DNA of 64,000 nt from Aphelenchoides besseyi (taxonomy: Eukaryota > Nematoda > Chromadorea > Rhabditida > Aphelenchoididae), in NCBI GenBank assembly GCA_024699855.1, contig JAMPIQ010000002.1, positions 4,278,001 through 4,342,000 of the forward strand. Reading direction: 5' to 3'. The position numbers and the translations under genes are program-made. Below are positions 22,932 to 36,113 of the stretch, in pieces (position 1 is the stretch's first letter; every line of letters starts with the position of its first letter). The notes under the pieces are model-generated. The model did not search any database. It was not told the origin of the DNA and was given only the letters and a program-made list of their open reading frames with translations.

Positions 22932-25164
22932 TTAGTTCACAAGGTCGTCTTCCGAATTCAACGCACGAGTCGAAGCGGACTGCGTAGAATCGTGGTCGAA
23001 TACGTGAACGTTCAGATCATTCAAATCCTCGTTTTCATCGTCGTATGCATTTGGCAGAAGCGCATCAGTGTCTTCGAATGCCGAATCCTGTTGCCAAAAT
23101 GGACGCAGCAGGAAATGAACCAAACTGTAAACTCGATTACTAAAAGCCGGGTATTTAAAGTTCACCTTTGGCCAAATAAAGCGCAAAGAAAAAGTGCAAA
23201 CTCAATAAAGAAAACAAATCCAGGCCACGAGTTTAATGTCGAGGCGTAAATGTTATTCAAAGTGAGCGTCGATAAAAGTGGACTGAGAACGATAACCAGC
23301 GAAAACATGGAGAACGCTCGCGCAGTTTCCTCTTGTTTAACAAGCTTTGGTAGTAGTGTTCTATATCCGGGACTAACTGCACCAGAGAAGAAAGCAAGTG
23401 GTATGGCTAAAGTAACAGATAGTCAACAAGAATTCATCAAATAGCTTACTGGTTAACAGTTGTTGAGTAGTCTTTGCGAACGCGAAGATTCCATTGCTAA
23501 AAGCTCCGGCCACAATCCCCATAATCACCATGATCGATTCTTTGCCAATCCACGACGTTCGTGTGATGAGAAAAGGAATGGACAGCATCCCGATTGTGCT
23601 CGCAACTGATCGAAACAAAATGTAGTTACTGAACCGCGAATCAGACCACTCGAATGGTGGTCGTTTAACGTATAGACAAGTTATCTGAACATCTGAATAA
23701 TGAAAATCAAAAAGTAAGACGAAAACAGAATACGAACCAAAAGCAATGAATTCAGTGAAGATGGAAATAACACAGATCCATAAGCACAATCGTTTCCAAC
23801 CTTGACGTCGAGCCGAAGCCACACGGAATATTCCTGTCATAACTTCAACAATCGAATTGATCCATCCTTTGCTTTGTGGTCGATCAGATGCTGGAAGTCC
23901 CAAAACAAGTGAGTTTTCAGCGTTATACTCCAAGATCGTCCGATAGTTGTCGTGCACAAAAGCAAGTGAATAAATTAACGCGACGATCATCACTGAAGTT
24001 GCAATGAGAAAGATCAAAATGTAACCGTGAATTTTGTCTTCAGGAGTCCGATACTCCAACGACTCAACGATTGATGTAACGGTTGTACCAATGAGAAGAC
24101 CGATCTGCTGGAAACCACAAGACACAGCGACACGAAGAGGAACCGAAGAAGGCAACTGAATTAAAAAAGATATAAAATCGTCTCAAAAAGATCACCTACT
24201 AATGATTTATCGGCACGAGCATCGTCCGTAACTATCGAAGAACTTAACGCGAAGATGGTCGATAGACCGCCGAAAAGACCACTAACAATCTCAGCAGCAA
24301 AGAAAAAGTAAAAGACGTTGATTCGATCGTAAAGAACAACTGCAGATGTTTGTAACGACGTGTATAGGACCGTGCCAATCAATGCAAAGATCAACGGGAT
24401 TCGTCGACCGCCTTTGTCGGCCCATGCTCCAAAAACCGGAGCCATAATGCAAACAACAAACGTATTTCCAGCCTAAAATTAACTCGAAAATGCAGATTTT
24501 AAGAGCAACGTACACTCATGTATATTCTTATCTTTGCAACATCTTCTTCAATCAAATCCATTGCTTTTGTGTTGTTTGTTTGTGAAATTTGCATACAGAA
24601 ATGTGTTGCATTGTCAATGTCCGTATAGTGTCCATCCTAAAATCTCGAGCATTCAAGCACTCTAAGATCGCGGCTACTCACGACCGATCTTCCGGCGAAT
24701 ATCTCAACGCATCGGGCGTAGAAAAGAAAAAGCGATGTGACGGGAATGAGCAAACCGAAGGCAACGGAAAACAGGAAAATCGTCGGCTCAACGTTCACAT
24801 TCCGATACCACGGCCGTTCGTCTGTTTGCTCTCTATTTTGAGAGCTGTGTTGGTCCATGACTGTGGTGTTACGTCCACGACTAAATATTCCACCGATCTG
24901 CCATCTGTCGGCCTGAAATCAGCGAATTTCCGTTATCAGCTGAGCAGGTTGTTGACGACAAAATTCACATACACGTTTCGAACGAAATGTCCGACGTTGA
25001 CAATAACAAACGTGGAGGGGCAAGAGAACAGAAACAAATTGATGGAATTTAGTAGCTAAAATCAAATAAACAGAAACATTGAACGTAAATTCAAACACGA
25101 ACCAACTTACAATACGTGTGTTATCCGATGCAACGGACATCGAGTAGACGGTTGGAGTTTCCAT
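22932..25164 (-). CDS. SLC46-like major facilitator transporter
   Basis: This is a 12-helix MFS protein of the SLC46 type (proton-coupled folate and related solute transporters). Helix 1 is introduced by NVNVEPTIFLFSVAFGLLIP, the VEP-x-x-F motif of this family. Helices 2-3 carry motif A as FGAWADKGGRRIPL. Later come PSSVPLRVAVSCGFQQIGLL, a large central loop (ASDRPQSKGWINSIVEV), SIPFLITRTSWIGKES and FFSGAVSPGYRTLLPKLVKQ. The C-terminal tail is acidic (DDENEDLNDLN). The N-terminus is less sure: METPTVYSMSVASDNTRI (from 25164) is joined to the helix-1 exon through one intermediate exon whose frame I could not settle. At least six short introns are present. RPS27A lies 300 bases upstream on the same strand. 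Confidence 0.82.
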
Positions 25165-25461
25165 TACAAGTTGCCGGCAGTTAAAAAACGATTCGATTTT
25201 ATTTTCGATCCAATTTCTCGAGTGTTTGACTCCAAATCGAACTCAAAATAACAAAAATGATCGACGATTCAGCGGCTTGCAAGTCACGTGAGCAAGCGAA
25301 AGCCGACGACTTGGAGCCACAACTCGTGTGCTCGCACAGTTTGGCGCACTGCAAACGAGCAAAATTCGTGTTGTTTTTCACATATTCTTAATTCTGTTTC
25401 ATCAATCCGACAAACAATGAAGACGTTTAATATTGAACCATAAACATTAACAACAAAGGAA

Positions 25462-27105
<1,644 letters not shown>

Positions 27106-28629
27106 ATGCGAACCTTGTCTCTCTTGTCTGCCGCGGTCCTGGTGGCCGTTTGTGCGGCAGAAGTTTACTTGAAGGAAGAATTCGGTAACCGAAATCTCCG
27201 TTTACAATCGTAACTTCTGAGTATTTTCAGACGACTCGTGGCCCGATCGTTGGGTTCAATCCAAACACAAAGATGATTTTGGAAAGTTCGTTTCTTCTTC
27301 CGGGAAGTGGTACGGCGATAAGCAACGCGACCAAGGTAAAAACGTTTGAGATTTGCATTGTGATTAGATGCGCCCTTTAGGAATCAAAACTTCTCAAGAT
27401 GCTCGTTTCTACGCTCTCTCGACCAAATTCAACAAATTCACGAACCGCGGAAAACCCTTGGTCGTTCAATTTACCGTTAAACACGAGCAGAACATCGATT
27501 GCGGTGGTGGTTACGTGAAATTGGCGTCGTCGGATGTCGATCAAAACGACTTCAATGGTGAAACCCAATACAAAATGTAAATTACAGAAAACGAAATCTC
27601 GCTTATCCGCAAATTTCAGCATGTTCGGTCCCGATATCTGCGGCCCATCAAACCGCAAGGTTCACGTCATTCTCGACTACAAAGGAAAACAACACTTGAT
27701 CAAGAAGAACATCGCCTGCAAAGACGACGAACTCACTCATCTCTACACGTTGATCATCAATCCGGATAACACGTAAGTCAACCTACCCATCAATATCATT
27801 TATCTTTTTTGTTTCAGTTACGAAGTCCAAATCGATGGTTCAAAGGTTGAGAGCGGAGAGTTGGAAGCCGATTGGGACTTCTTGCCAGCGAAGAAAATCA
27901 AGGATCCGGACGCAAAGAAACCGGAGGATTGGGATGAACGCGAGTACTTGGACGATCCGGAAGACAAGAAACCTGAGGATTGGGATAAGCCAGAACATAT
28001 TCCGGATCCGAATGCTAAGAAACCGGAAGACTGGGATGAGGAAATGGATGGTGAATGGGAAGCGCCAATGATCGAAAATCCCGAATTCAAAGGTAAGTGA
28101 ATACGCCTAGTGTTCGAACGTAATTGTTCTTTAGGTGAATGGAAACCGAAACAATTGAAGAATCCCGAATACAAGGTAAACATCTGCACAACGATCGCCA
28201 ATAACCAATCTAATTTTAAGGGCAAATGGACTGTTCCTGAAATCGACAATCCCGAGTACAAATCCGACGACGAATTGTACTTGTTTGACGACATCGGTGT
28301 TGCTGCTTTTGATCTCTGGCAAGTGAAATCGGGAACCATCTTCGACAACTTGTTGATCACCGACTCCGTCGAGGAAGCCAAATCGCATGCCGCTGAGACT
28401 TTCGAACCATTACGTGAAGCCGAGAAGGAACAAGTAAGAAATTGGAACGCTTGAACATGCAATTAACTGCTGAACGTTTCAGAAAGAAAAATGGGAAGCT
28501 GAAGAGAAGGCTCGTTTGGAAGAGGAGGAGAAAAAGCGCAAAGAAGAAGAAGCTACCAAGAAAGATGATGAAGAAGAGAAAGAGGATGAAGACGAGGAGA
28601 AGACCGAGGAAAACCACGATGAACTTTAA
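27106..28629 (+). CDS. crt-1: Calreticulin
   Basis: This is the ER-lumenal Ca2+-binding lectin chaperone. A signal peptide (LLSAAVLVAVCAAEVYLKEE) leads into the globular N-domain with SSGKWYGD, KHEQNIDCGGGYVKL, the CxxxxC-type KMFGPDICGP and KVHVILDYKGK. The P-domain has three type-A repeats (KKPEDWDE, KKPEDWDK, KKPEDWDE) and three type-B repeats (GEWEAPMIENPEFKG, GEWKPKQLKNPEYKG, GKWTVPEIDNPEYK). The C-domain is a long Lys/Glu/Asp-rich acidic tail ending HDEL, the retrieval signal typical of nematode calreticulin. Six or seven short introns interrupt it. The start is fixed by the signal peptide. An ERSE-II element lies upstream. Confidence 0.98.
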
Positions 28630-29132
28630 TGATTGTTAATGTGCAATTAGGTTGTTGTCTCTTGATCGGGAATTTTTTGTTTAAGCAATATGATATATGT
28701 AGTTAATAATTTTGGTACTCGCCTCGCTCTATAAAAGTCATTTTCTAATTCAATTGCCAACGATATTGCCTTTCTCCAACCTTTATCTGTCGGGTTCGTT
28801 CAAGTGACCCTTCTTCTACTGTCTCTCTCAATCGTGTCTGAGGCTCAAACGGTCATCAGTCGTTGATGCGTGGACCCAAAGAACAATCGAAAATGTTTCT
28901 TCGTCGAAACACCTGTTTTCTAATTATTTGCATTCAAGATCGTGCTGATGTGTAGTTGTAGTTAAATTATTCTATTAATCGAAACGGAGTTTCATTCAAA
29001 GTTGTTTTTACAAGAACAGAAATACAATACTTAAAGATCTTCTTGTCGTTATTTTCGTCCATCGAAAGGACAAAAGTTTCTTGAAAGTTGTATAAGAATA
29101 CAAGCAGTTGAATGAGTGTATTTTAAGAGCCA
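28630..29132. other. Intergenic region, calreticulin 3' UTR and L2HGDH upstream
   Basis: About 0.5 kb, AT-rich, without coding signals. It ends in GTATTTTAAG (acceptor, ending at 29127), 5 bases before the next ATG. Confidence 0.5.
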
Positions 29133-30696
29133 ATGAGCCGTCGGTTGTTGTCCAGGTTCACCTAACGGCCTTTTACGTGAACTAAAACAATCGATTTAGC
29201 GTTTCTACAGCAAAGAACTACGATGCTGTGATTGTTGGTGGCGGAATTGTTGGATGCGCTACAGCACGACAACTGAAGATTTCACGTCCCGATTTAAGAG
29301 TCGCTCTAATCGAAAAGGAATCACGTTTGGGTTTGTTGATTCAAGAGGTTGATTGTAGTCGGAAAGTTTGCAGCGTTCCATCAAAGCGGTCGAAACAGTG
29401 GAGTTCTGCACGCTGGAATCTACTATGCTCCAGGATCACTGAAAGCGAAGTTGTGTGTTGAAGGCATCGATCTCGCTTATGAATATTTGGAACAGAAGAA
29501 GATTCCTCACAAAAGATGCGGAAAGCTGATCGTTGCATTGGATGAGTCGGAAATAGACAAACTGCACGTAAGTTAAAGACTTCCGTATTGTTTGACTTGT
29601 TTCTTAGACGTTGTACGAAAGAGCTCAACAGAATCGATGTAAAGAAATCCAACTCGTGAATGCGGACAAAATCCGAGAAATTCAACCGCATTGTCGAGTA
29701 TGCAATCAACATGTTGATGCGAAATCAGTCTTACAAACTTTAGGGCATAAAAGCGATTTGGTCGCCGTATACGGGAATCGTCGACTGGGCGCTGGTTACC
29801 GAGAGTTACGCTGAAGACTTCAAAACAATTGGCGGCGATGTTTTCACCAGTCATCCATTGAAAGGAATCGAAGAGTCTGCGAATCCGGAATATCCGATAC
29901 GTTTGATTTCTGATGCTGGAATAGTGAGTTTTCGTCTTCAATTTGTTTGAATTTGTTTTAGTCGGAACTGTCGGCAAAATTTGTGATCACTTGTGCGGGT
30001 CTTCAGTCGGATCGAATTGCTCAGCTCACTGGGTGTTCTGCGGTTCCAAAAATCTTGCCATTTAGAGGGGAATATTTGTACTTGAAACCGGAGAAACATC
30101 ATTTGGTTACCACAAACATCTATCCGGTTCCTGATCCAAGATTTCCGTTTCTAGGAGTTCATTTCACTCCGACTATGCGTAATGGTTGGTGATCGTTTAC
30201 ATTTAGCATTTGAATACTGGAGTTTAGAAGTTTTGCTTGGACCAAACGCGGTGCTTGCTTTTCGACGAGAAGGTTACTCGTACTTTGACTTCTCAGTCAA
30301 AGATTTTATCGATGCAGTGACGTTTCCCGGAATGATCAAACTGATGGCAAAATACACACGTTTTGGTGCTGGCGAGATGTATCGAGGAATATTCTATGGC
30401 TCTCAAATCAAGCTTCTTCAACGATACATCCCCGAAATCACTCGTGTTGATGTTACCAGGTAGATTGAATATAATTGCACAATTAACTGATGTTTATTAG
30501 GGGAAGAGCTGGAGTTAGAGCTCAAGCATTGGATGTGAATGGGAGTCTGGTCGACGATTTTGTTTTTGATGATGGAAGTGGACCGTTAGCTCCAAGATTG
30601 CTTCACATACGAAACGCTCCATCACCCGGTGCTACGTCTTCCCTCTCGATCGCAAAAATGGTCGTCCAGAAAGCCATCGAAAAGTTTCAGGTTTAG
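29133..30696 (+). CDS. L2HGDH: L-2-hydroxyglutarate dehydrogenase, mitochondrial
   Basis: This is an FAD enzyme that oxidises L-2-hydroxyglutarate to 2-oxoglutarate, a metabolite-repair reaction in mitochondria. A short basic N-terminus (MSRRLLSS) fits a targeting peptide. The FAD-binding fold follows: [20 protein letters not shown] and ending ALIEKE. Further landmarks are [20 protein letters not shown] (residues around the flavin), [46 protein letters not shown] joined to [17 protein letters not shown], and the C-terminal [11 protein letters not shown] and [14 protein letters not shown]. Introns are 40-60 bases long. The 5' UTR after the acceptor is only 5 bases. A second gene starts 77 bases after the stop, as in an operon. 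Confidence 0.96.
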
Positions 30697-30773
30697 GACT
30701 TAGTTTGCGGGTTCTTAGCTCACTACTTGTATTAGATGTCTTGCCAATTTATTCGTAAAACTTTAGAATACAA

Positions 30774-31145
30774 ATGAGATTTCTAAATAAAAGAAGTTTA
30801 CAATTGTGTTCTTTTTGTCGCAGAAATCCGTTTCATCCTGAACTTAAAGCCCGTTTTCCTGCAAAACAATCTCAATACAGGGATGTCGAAACGGTTGCTC
30901 ACCAAATTCAAACTCGTAACCATTTAGTATTGAATACGTTTGGTTTGTTTCCACAAGAAAGCGAAACAAAACTTTCTGAAAACAGTCGTTTAGCTAATTA
31001 CACAAACTTGCATTTACCTCCAGCCCCATCTCAAAACGTTGAACGGTCGAAAGTAGAAGATTGCCGCTCCTGCAAGTCGAATAAACTTCTATCTGCTCTG
31101 ATTACCACTTACCGTGCAACCAAACCGGAACTCCGATGTACATAA
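30774..31145 (+). CDS. Small hypothetical protein downstream of L2HGDH
   Basis: A single-exon open frame of 123 residues. The acceptor AAACTTTAG ends 7 bases before the ATG, and the start lies 77 bases after the L2HGDH stop, the layout expected of a downstream operon gene. The N-terminus (MRFLNKRSLQLCSFCRRNPF) is basic without acids, like a mitochondrial targeting sequence. Near the C-terminus is a C-x2-C (DCRSCKSNKL). No family recognised; a weak resemblance to short DxCxxC mitochondrial assembly proteins is a guess. Its last 44 bases overlap a convergent minus-strand frame. Confidence 0.5.
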   Translation: MRFLNKRSLQLCSFCRRNPFHPELKARFPAKQSQYRDVETVAHQIQTRNHLVLNTFGLFPQESETKLSENSRLANYTNLHLPPAPSQNVERSKVEDCRSCKSNKLLSALITTYRATKPELRCT

Positions 31146-31335
31146 GTGATACGACCAAAGCGGCACAAATAAAATCCCAAGCAAAAAACTTGGCAGTTGA
31201 AGTAATGGTCGAAGTCACGGTTTCATGACTAAAAATACATGTACTAATTTTTCGGGAATAATATTTAACCAACCTCACAATCTCCCAATCATCGGACTCG
31301 TCGTCGACTGGAGCCTGAAGTCTTCTGTTGGCCAT
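31102..31335 (-). CDS. Small C-terminally anchored membrane protein, unknown
   Basis: Two exons, split by a 45-base intron (donor AG|GTTGGT, acceptor TGTATTTTTAG), encode about 60 residues. The N-terminus is acidic (PVDDESDDWEIV). It is followed by HETVTSTITSTAKFFAWD and a hydrophobic helix (FICAALVVSLMYIGVPVW), then HGKW and stop. It looks like a small tail-anchored protein. The first ATG could also be at 31356. It overlaps the convergent gene at 30774-31145 at their 3' ends. Confidence 0.45.
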   Translation of the reverse strand: MANRRLQAPVDDESDDWEIVRLVKYYSRKISTCIFSHETVTSTITSTAKFFAWDFICAALVVSLMYIGVPVWLHGKW

Positions 31336-31575
31336 ACTGTTGTTGAATTGACACAAAAGATCTAATGAGTTGAGTACTCTTAAATGAGACGACTAGATAA
31401 CTCGAATGAACAAAAGCGTTATCTTGAGTTTATCACGTGAAGAGAAAAGTCATCTGTTCTCGGTTAACATATGACCCAGTTGACAATTGTCTGTTTATTT
31501 CATACAATTACGATCTTTGACATTGCTAGAAAGAAAGTTCAACAATTTTGTTGACAGGAACTTTTATGATTTTAA

Positions 31576-32030
31576 TCAATTTATAGACGAATGTCCAGTC
31601 GTTCGACAGTTAGCCCAAACAAAACAAACATAAACCTGAAAGTACAGATAACTACCAATGAAAGTTTCTATCAAAAGAACGACAGAAAACATTCGAATAA
31701 CGTTACCCAAGCCGTTGGGAGTCAAATAGAAAGCTCCAACGCCGAGACCATTGTTCGGAATTATCGACGGATTATTGTTGTAATAATATCTAAATGTAAG
31801 ATTGCAAACATTAGTGGATGTCTAACTGACGTTGGTTGAGAGTAGTAATATTGATAGGGTTGTTCGTAGTAGTAAGGAGCTTGTTGTTGGACTGCTTGAG
31901 GTACAAGCACCTGCGTGTCACTGACCGAATTGGTGGTTTGAACGCTGTGAACAACTTTGTGTTCGTTAATTCCATTACACGATTTGATTAGGACGATCGA
32001 AATTAAGAGCTCGAGAACCACAAACCGCAT
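31576..32030 (-). CDS. Small secreted or membrane Tyr/Gln/Asn-rich protein
   Basis: The ATG at 32030 opens a signal peptide (FVVLELLISIVLIKSCNG). It is followed by a low-complexity segment rich in Tyr, Gln and Pro (PYYYEQPYQYYYSQPT). After a short intron (GTCAGT...CATTTAG) the frame continues with YYYNNNPSIIPNNGLGVGAF and a second hydrophobic stretch, stopping at 31576-31578. It is probably an extracellular or cuticle/eggshell-type peptide. No homologue recognised. The second exon's end is uncertain because GTTTATG inside it could be another donor. Confidence 0.5.
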
Positions 32031-32520
32031 CGTACAAATTGAATGCTAAAGAACAGTCGCAAGAACGATCAAAACATTCGACTGAAAATGTTGCCACACG
32101 TCCTTGAAGTTTTTACAGGAACATGTCATTGCGCAGCGGGATTCAAATTTTTGATGGGATCATTACAATCGAGAGAACGAGATGCAGAAACCTGTTTGAA
32201 CACAATCATTACAATTCTTCTTATTCGTTTGTTTTGATTTCTGTCATCAGCAAACATTTCGAATGATTGTCAATAATGTGGACTTGAAGAGAAACATGTT
32301 GCTATGGTTTGAATAGCTCATTCGTTTTTTCTTTTGTTGAAAATGGCCGTTGGGTCCTTTGGAAAGGCGAGTTAGCGCTTTTGTGCGCATCTTTTAAGTG
32401 GCTCATCTGCATTTGGCACTTTTCTGTTTCGGATCTTTACGTGTCGTTATGGTAAACAAGTGAGTGTGTGAGATTTTCGGTTTTATTCTTCTTTCTCCAG
32501 AACAACTAATAAACTCAAAG
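32031..32520. other. Intergenic region upstream of multi-pass gene
   Basis: About 0.5 kb without coding signal. It ends with the acceptor CTTCTTTCTCCAG (ending at 32500), 20 bases before the next ATG. Confidence 0.5.
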
Positions 32521-33718
32521 ATGGTGATTTCCGACACACGACTATGTCGTGAATTCGCACCGACTTTGGCACATTTGTGTGAATCAATGGGCCGACTTCC
32601 GTTAAACTGGAGAGGAGTTGTGACCGTCAATGCGGTATTAGTACTACTTGAAGCAGTTCTTACTTACATTTCTGTGTTTCTATCTCCAGTCATCGGAATG
32701 GTGAGAACCTGTTAGTTTCGTATTAATTCTCTTTTAGTACGCCGCTTTGGATTTGGTTTACGGTGTTGAGACTTCTGATCCCATACGCATACTCTGTGAT
32801 ATGATTCTGTCGAATTACTTTGGAATATTGGTGGTAACACTGTCCTACATGATTATGATCTTTCAATTTATCGTTTCTTGCGTCCGAGCATTGAAACAAG
32901 AAAACTCAAGCAGTCTGATGGTATTTGTGATTTTTCCTTGAATACTATAAACAATAGTTTAGTTGACTCAAACTGAGGATTCAGACAACGAAAAGTGGTA
33001 TGAAGATCTTATTCGAATGTTAGTCAAATTCGAATTCTTCTTGGCGGGTTTCTCCATCACATTCGTTCTACTTGTAAGTTATAAACAAGTAACGTGAAAC
33101 ACAAGGATTTGTTTTCAGTATTTCTGGTTCGAATCGAACTCTCTATTTGCAAATGTCCCAATGATCTCGAACCACTATTTTGCCCTGTATATTTTGGTTT
33201 ACGTGTTTGTTTCGACTTCAACACTTTTGATTTTATGTCGAGTTTATTTTGTTGAAGAGTGGATTAGTAGCCGTGGTCAAGTTCCCATTATTTTGGCTTG
33301 CTACAATCTGGTAGCCACACCGTAAGTGTCTTTCTTCATTGACTTCAATTTGCTTTAGATATCTCGTTCGTCCAATGATTATTGTGGCCGGAATGACCAA
33401 CTATGCCGCGACTTCAACGCTGTTCATGTGTTTTCCGTTATCTAAACTTCTTCTGTACAAACTGATCCAAGGTCATGAAATGAGAAATCAGAACGGAAAT
33501 CGGAAAGTACAAGATAAATTGATACCGTAAAAAGAATTGTTCGGGTTGATTGATTATAGTCATTAAAGAGAGTGGAAGCAAACTTTGACCAGAAGACACG
33601 TGAAGAAAACTTGTCCACGAAGCGTGTTCACGTCAAAAGTGAGATGAATGATCTGATTGAATCAGTGAATTTTTGGGGTCGTCTCGTTGAATTTTGCAAA
33701 CGACCTTACATCTGTTGA
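32521..33718 (+). CDS. Multi-pass membrane protein of unknown family
   Basis: Six exons (first 32521-32700, second 32738-32920, last ending at the TGA at 33716) join to about 330 residues. Roughly six hydrophobic segments are visible, among them VVTVNAVLVLLEAVLTYISV, FGILVVTLSYMIMIFQFIVS, FFLAGFSITFVLLYFWF, FALYILVYVFVSTSTLLILC and FMCFPLSKLLLYKLI. The N-terminus (FAPTLAHLCESMGRLPLNW) is amphipathic. The C-terminal tail is charged and soluble (KRVEANFDQKTREENLSTK). No transporter or receptor signature is recognised. Confidence 0.65.
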
Positions 33719-33835
33719 TGTATCGTCATTTGTTAATGTAGTGATGTGTCGGTTAAAGTGTAAAGTGAATTGAAATCGTTCGACCGCGCGTCTTGTTTTT
33801 TTCTCGTCATTTTGAGTCTCGATAGTGATCGAGAA

Positions 33836-35786
33836 ATGGCGTCTGGGAAGAAGGAAGCCGATGATGGAACTACAAAGACTTTGGCGGATTTCACTCGTTT
33901 TGGAGCTTACAGGTGTGTTTGTAGTATAAAGTTGGGTTATCGCGATCCGTTCAGTATATTTTTTCTGATTGCCTACGAAATTATGCTCCTGCCAGAGGCC
34001 ATAAATCTTCTATTTATGGTGTACGGTGGATTTGCTCCACGTGTTGTTGGTTGTGGTCAAAACGATTTTCGCAATATGACCACCACAGACGCATGTGCAA
34101 CACTTGTTGAGATACGCAACCTGACCAAATGTATTCCACAACTCGAAACCCAATTTGATTCTTTAGCTTTTGAGGTAGATTGTTTTTTGATAGTGGCAAA
34201 TTTTATTGGCAGTTTTAGTTCGGTTATTATTGTGATGGAATGTTGATGATTAAGCAGTCGATCAGTCTGCTGATCTTTGCGGCTCTTCTAGGGTCGATGT
34301 TGTTCGGACAGTAAGTTGAAAACAAATACCGATTTACGTACTTCAAAAAGGTTGTCTGATGCGTTTGGTCGGAGACGAATGCTTCTTGTTGCTCACGCGG
34401 GGATCTTCTTGTTCAATTTGATTGCATCACAAACAAATTCGCTGACTGAATTCACGACTCTGCAATTCGGTGCAATGTTCTTTGCCGGCGGTCACTCTGC
34501 AATTATGCACGTGTTTCTGATGGAAAATTGTGCCAAAAGACATCGACTTTGGGTTTCTTGTTTACTAAACTACTCCATCAACTACATTCTCCTGTCGATT
34601 TTGAGTTATTGGGCAGCTGATTGGAGAACATTGCTGCGAATAGCGAGTTTCTTGAACATTCCAGCCTTCTGCATTTTGATGTAAGCCCACAAAGATGATT
34701 GTCACGTGGAATCATGAACTTCAGGATTGCATTCGAATCTCCGCGATGGCTTATGCAGAAACATAAGATCGAAAAGTGTCGATTCGTTCTAAGACGAATC
34801 GAACTAATCAACGGAACTGCGACATCCGCACGTTTAAATCAACTGGACGGATTGATTAAACGAGAACTTGAGGTAAACAAGATAAAATAACTTCGTCTAA
34901 TTGTTTGCGTTTAGTTGTCTGAAACTCAATCTCGAAAACGACACTATTACTTTTATCACTTGTTTCACAATCTGAAGACGAGCATCCACGTGATTGTCAT
35001 TTCCTATGCTTTGTAAGTGATTGTTGGCATGGAGTGTAATGATTAGGTTTTGAGAGTTACAACTTCAGTCATAGCGTATGCCACGATTTTTAATTTGGAA
35101 TACTTATCCGGAAGTGTTTATGTGAATACGGGGGTTTATGGTTTCTGTCGCTATTGTATCAACATTTCTGTTGGTGTTTTGGATTATAAGTGCAAGAAAA
35201 TTGGACGAAAACACTTGCAAAATACGTTTTTAATATTCATATTAATTATCCTAAGCATGATAATTGTCTCCAAAATTATCGGTACGTTTGTTTGACCTTC
35301 GGTAATTCAATTCGATGTTCAGGTCTGACCAATCCGTTCATCGTTCGTATTGGAATTTTGGCAGCCGCTGGTTTGGGTTCTCAACTATACATGTTGAATG
35401 CAGTGGTCATAAGCGAATTGGTAAAACCAATCAATAAATCAGGTGATAATTTCATTTTTCAGTTTCCAACAGCCATTCGTAATGTAGCGGCCAGTTTCAT
35501 TACTCTTTTTAGTAGACTTGGAGGAGTACTTGCACCCTATCTCTTCTATCTGGCAACTTACTGGGACCCATTTCCGTTCGTTATCATGGCTGCCTTCGTT
35601 TTCGTTAACATTTGCCTATTCAACGCATTCATTCCGGAAACAAAAGGACGACATCTGACTGATCACTTGGAACGAAAACAACGAAGCTTCGGTCTAACTG
35701 CCAGTCGTCCGTTGATTATGAAAACAACTCAAAATGGAACAACGAAACTCACGGATCCCGTCAAAAACGCGGTGGAAGAGTTGTGA
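33836..35786 (+). CDS. SLC22-like organic solute transporter, copy 1
   Basis: This is a major facilitator with SLC22 (organic cation/anion transporter) landmarks. It has a large first extracellular loop with cysteines (PRVVGCGQNDFRNMTTTDAC). Motif A is assembled across an intron as GSMLFGQRLSDAFGRRRMLL. Further markers are ESPRWLMQKHK, a charged central loop, NAVVISEL, then PTAIRNVAASFITLFSRLGG (the family R-N-x-x-x-x-F-x-x-x-x-R-x-G motif) and PETKGRHL near the C-terminus. The first intron splits an Arg/Ser codon at 33911. It is tandem with a paralogue starting 327 bases downstream. Substrate unknown. Confidence 0.85.
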
Positions 35787-36113
35787 AGAGATGTGATTGA
35801 AAGTACAAAGAACATAAAACGAAAATTATTGTACGCTCTTTGAGTTCGTTTATTTACGTCTTGTGAGAATAAACGACTGCGCAATTTCGATAGTAATCTT
35901 CGATTTAACGAATGGCGGGAAAGGAAAAACAAATGTTCACATCGACCGACTTCTGATCTCGTCTGATAACTCTTTTGCGCAAACTCTGTGGGGCGCAACT
36001 GCGTGTGTGTATTCGGTCTTTTGCTATAACAACAAACATCAAAAATTGAGACAAAGTTGAAAGTTTACTTTACTTCTAGTCGACTGTTTCATTGAGCAAC
36101 TATCGCCGTTAAG
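35787..36113. other. Spacer between tandem SLC22-like genes
   Basis: 327 bases. AATAAA at about 35867 could be the poly(A) signal of copy 1. No exon is seen. Confidence 0.5.
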
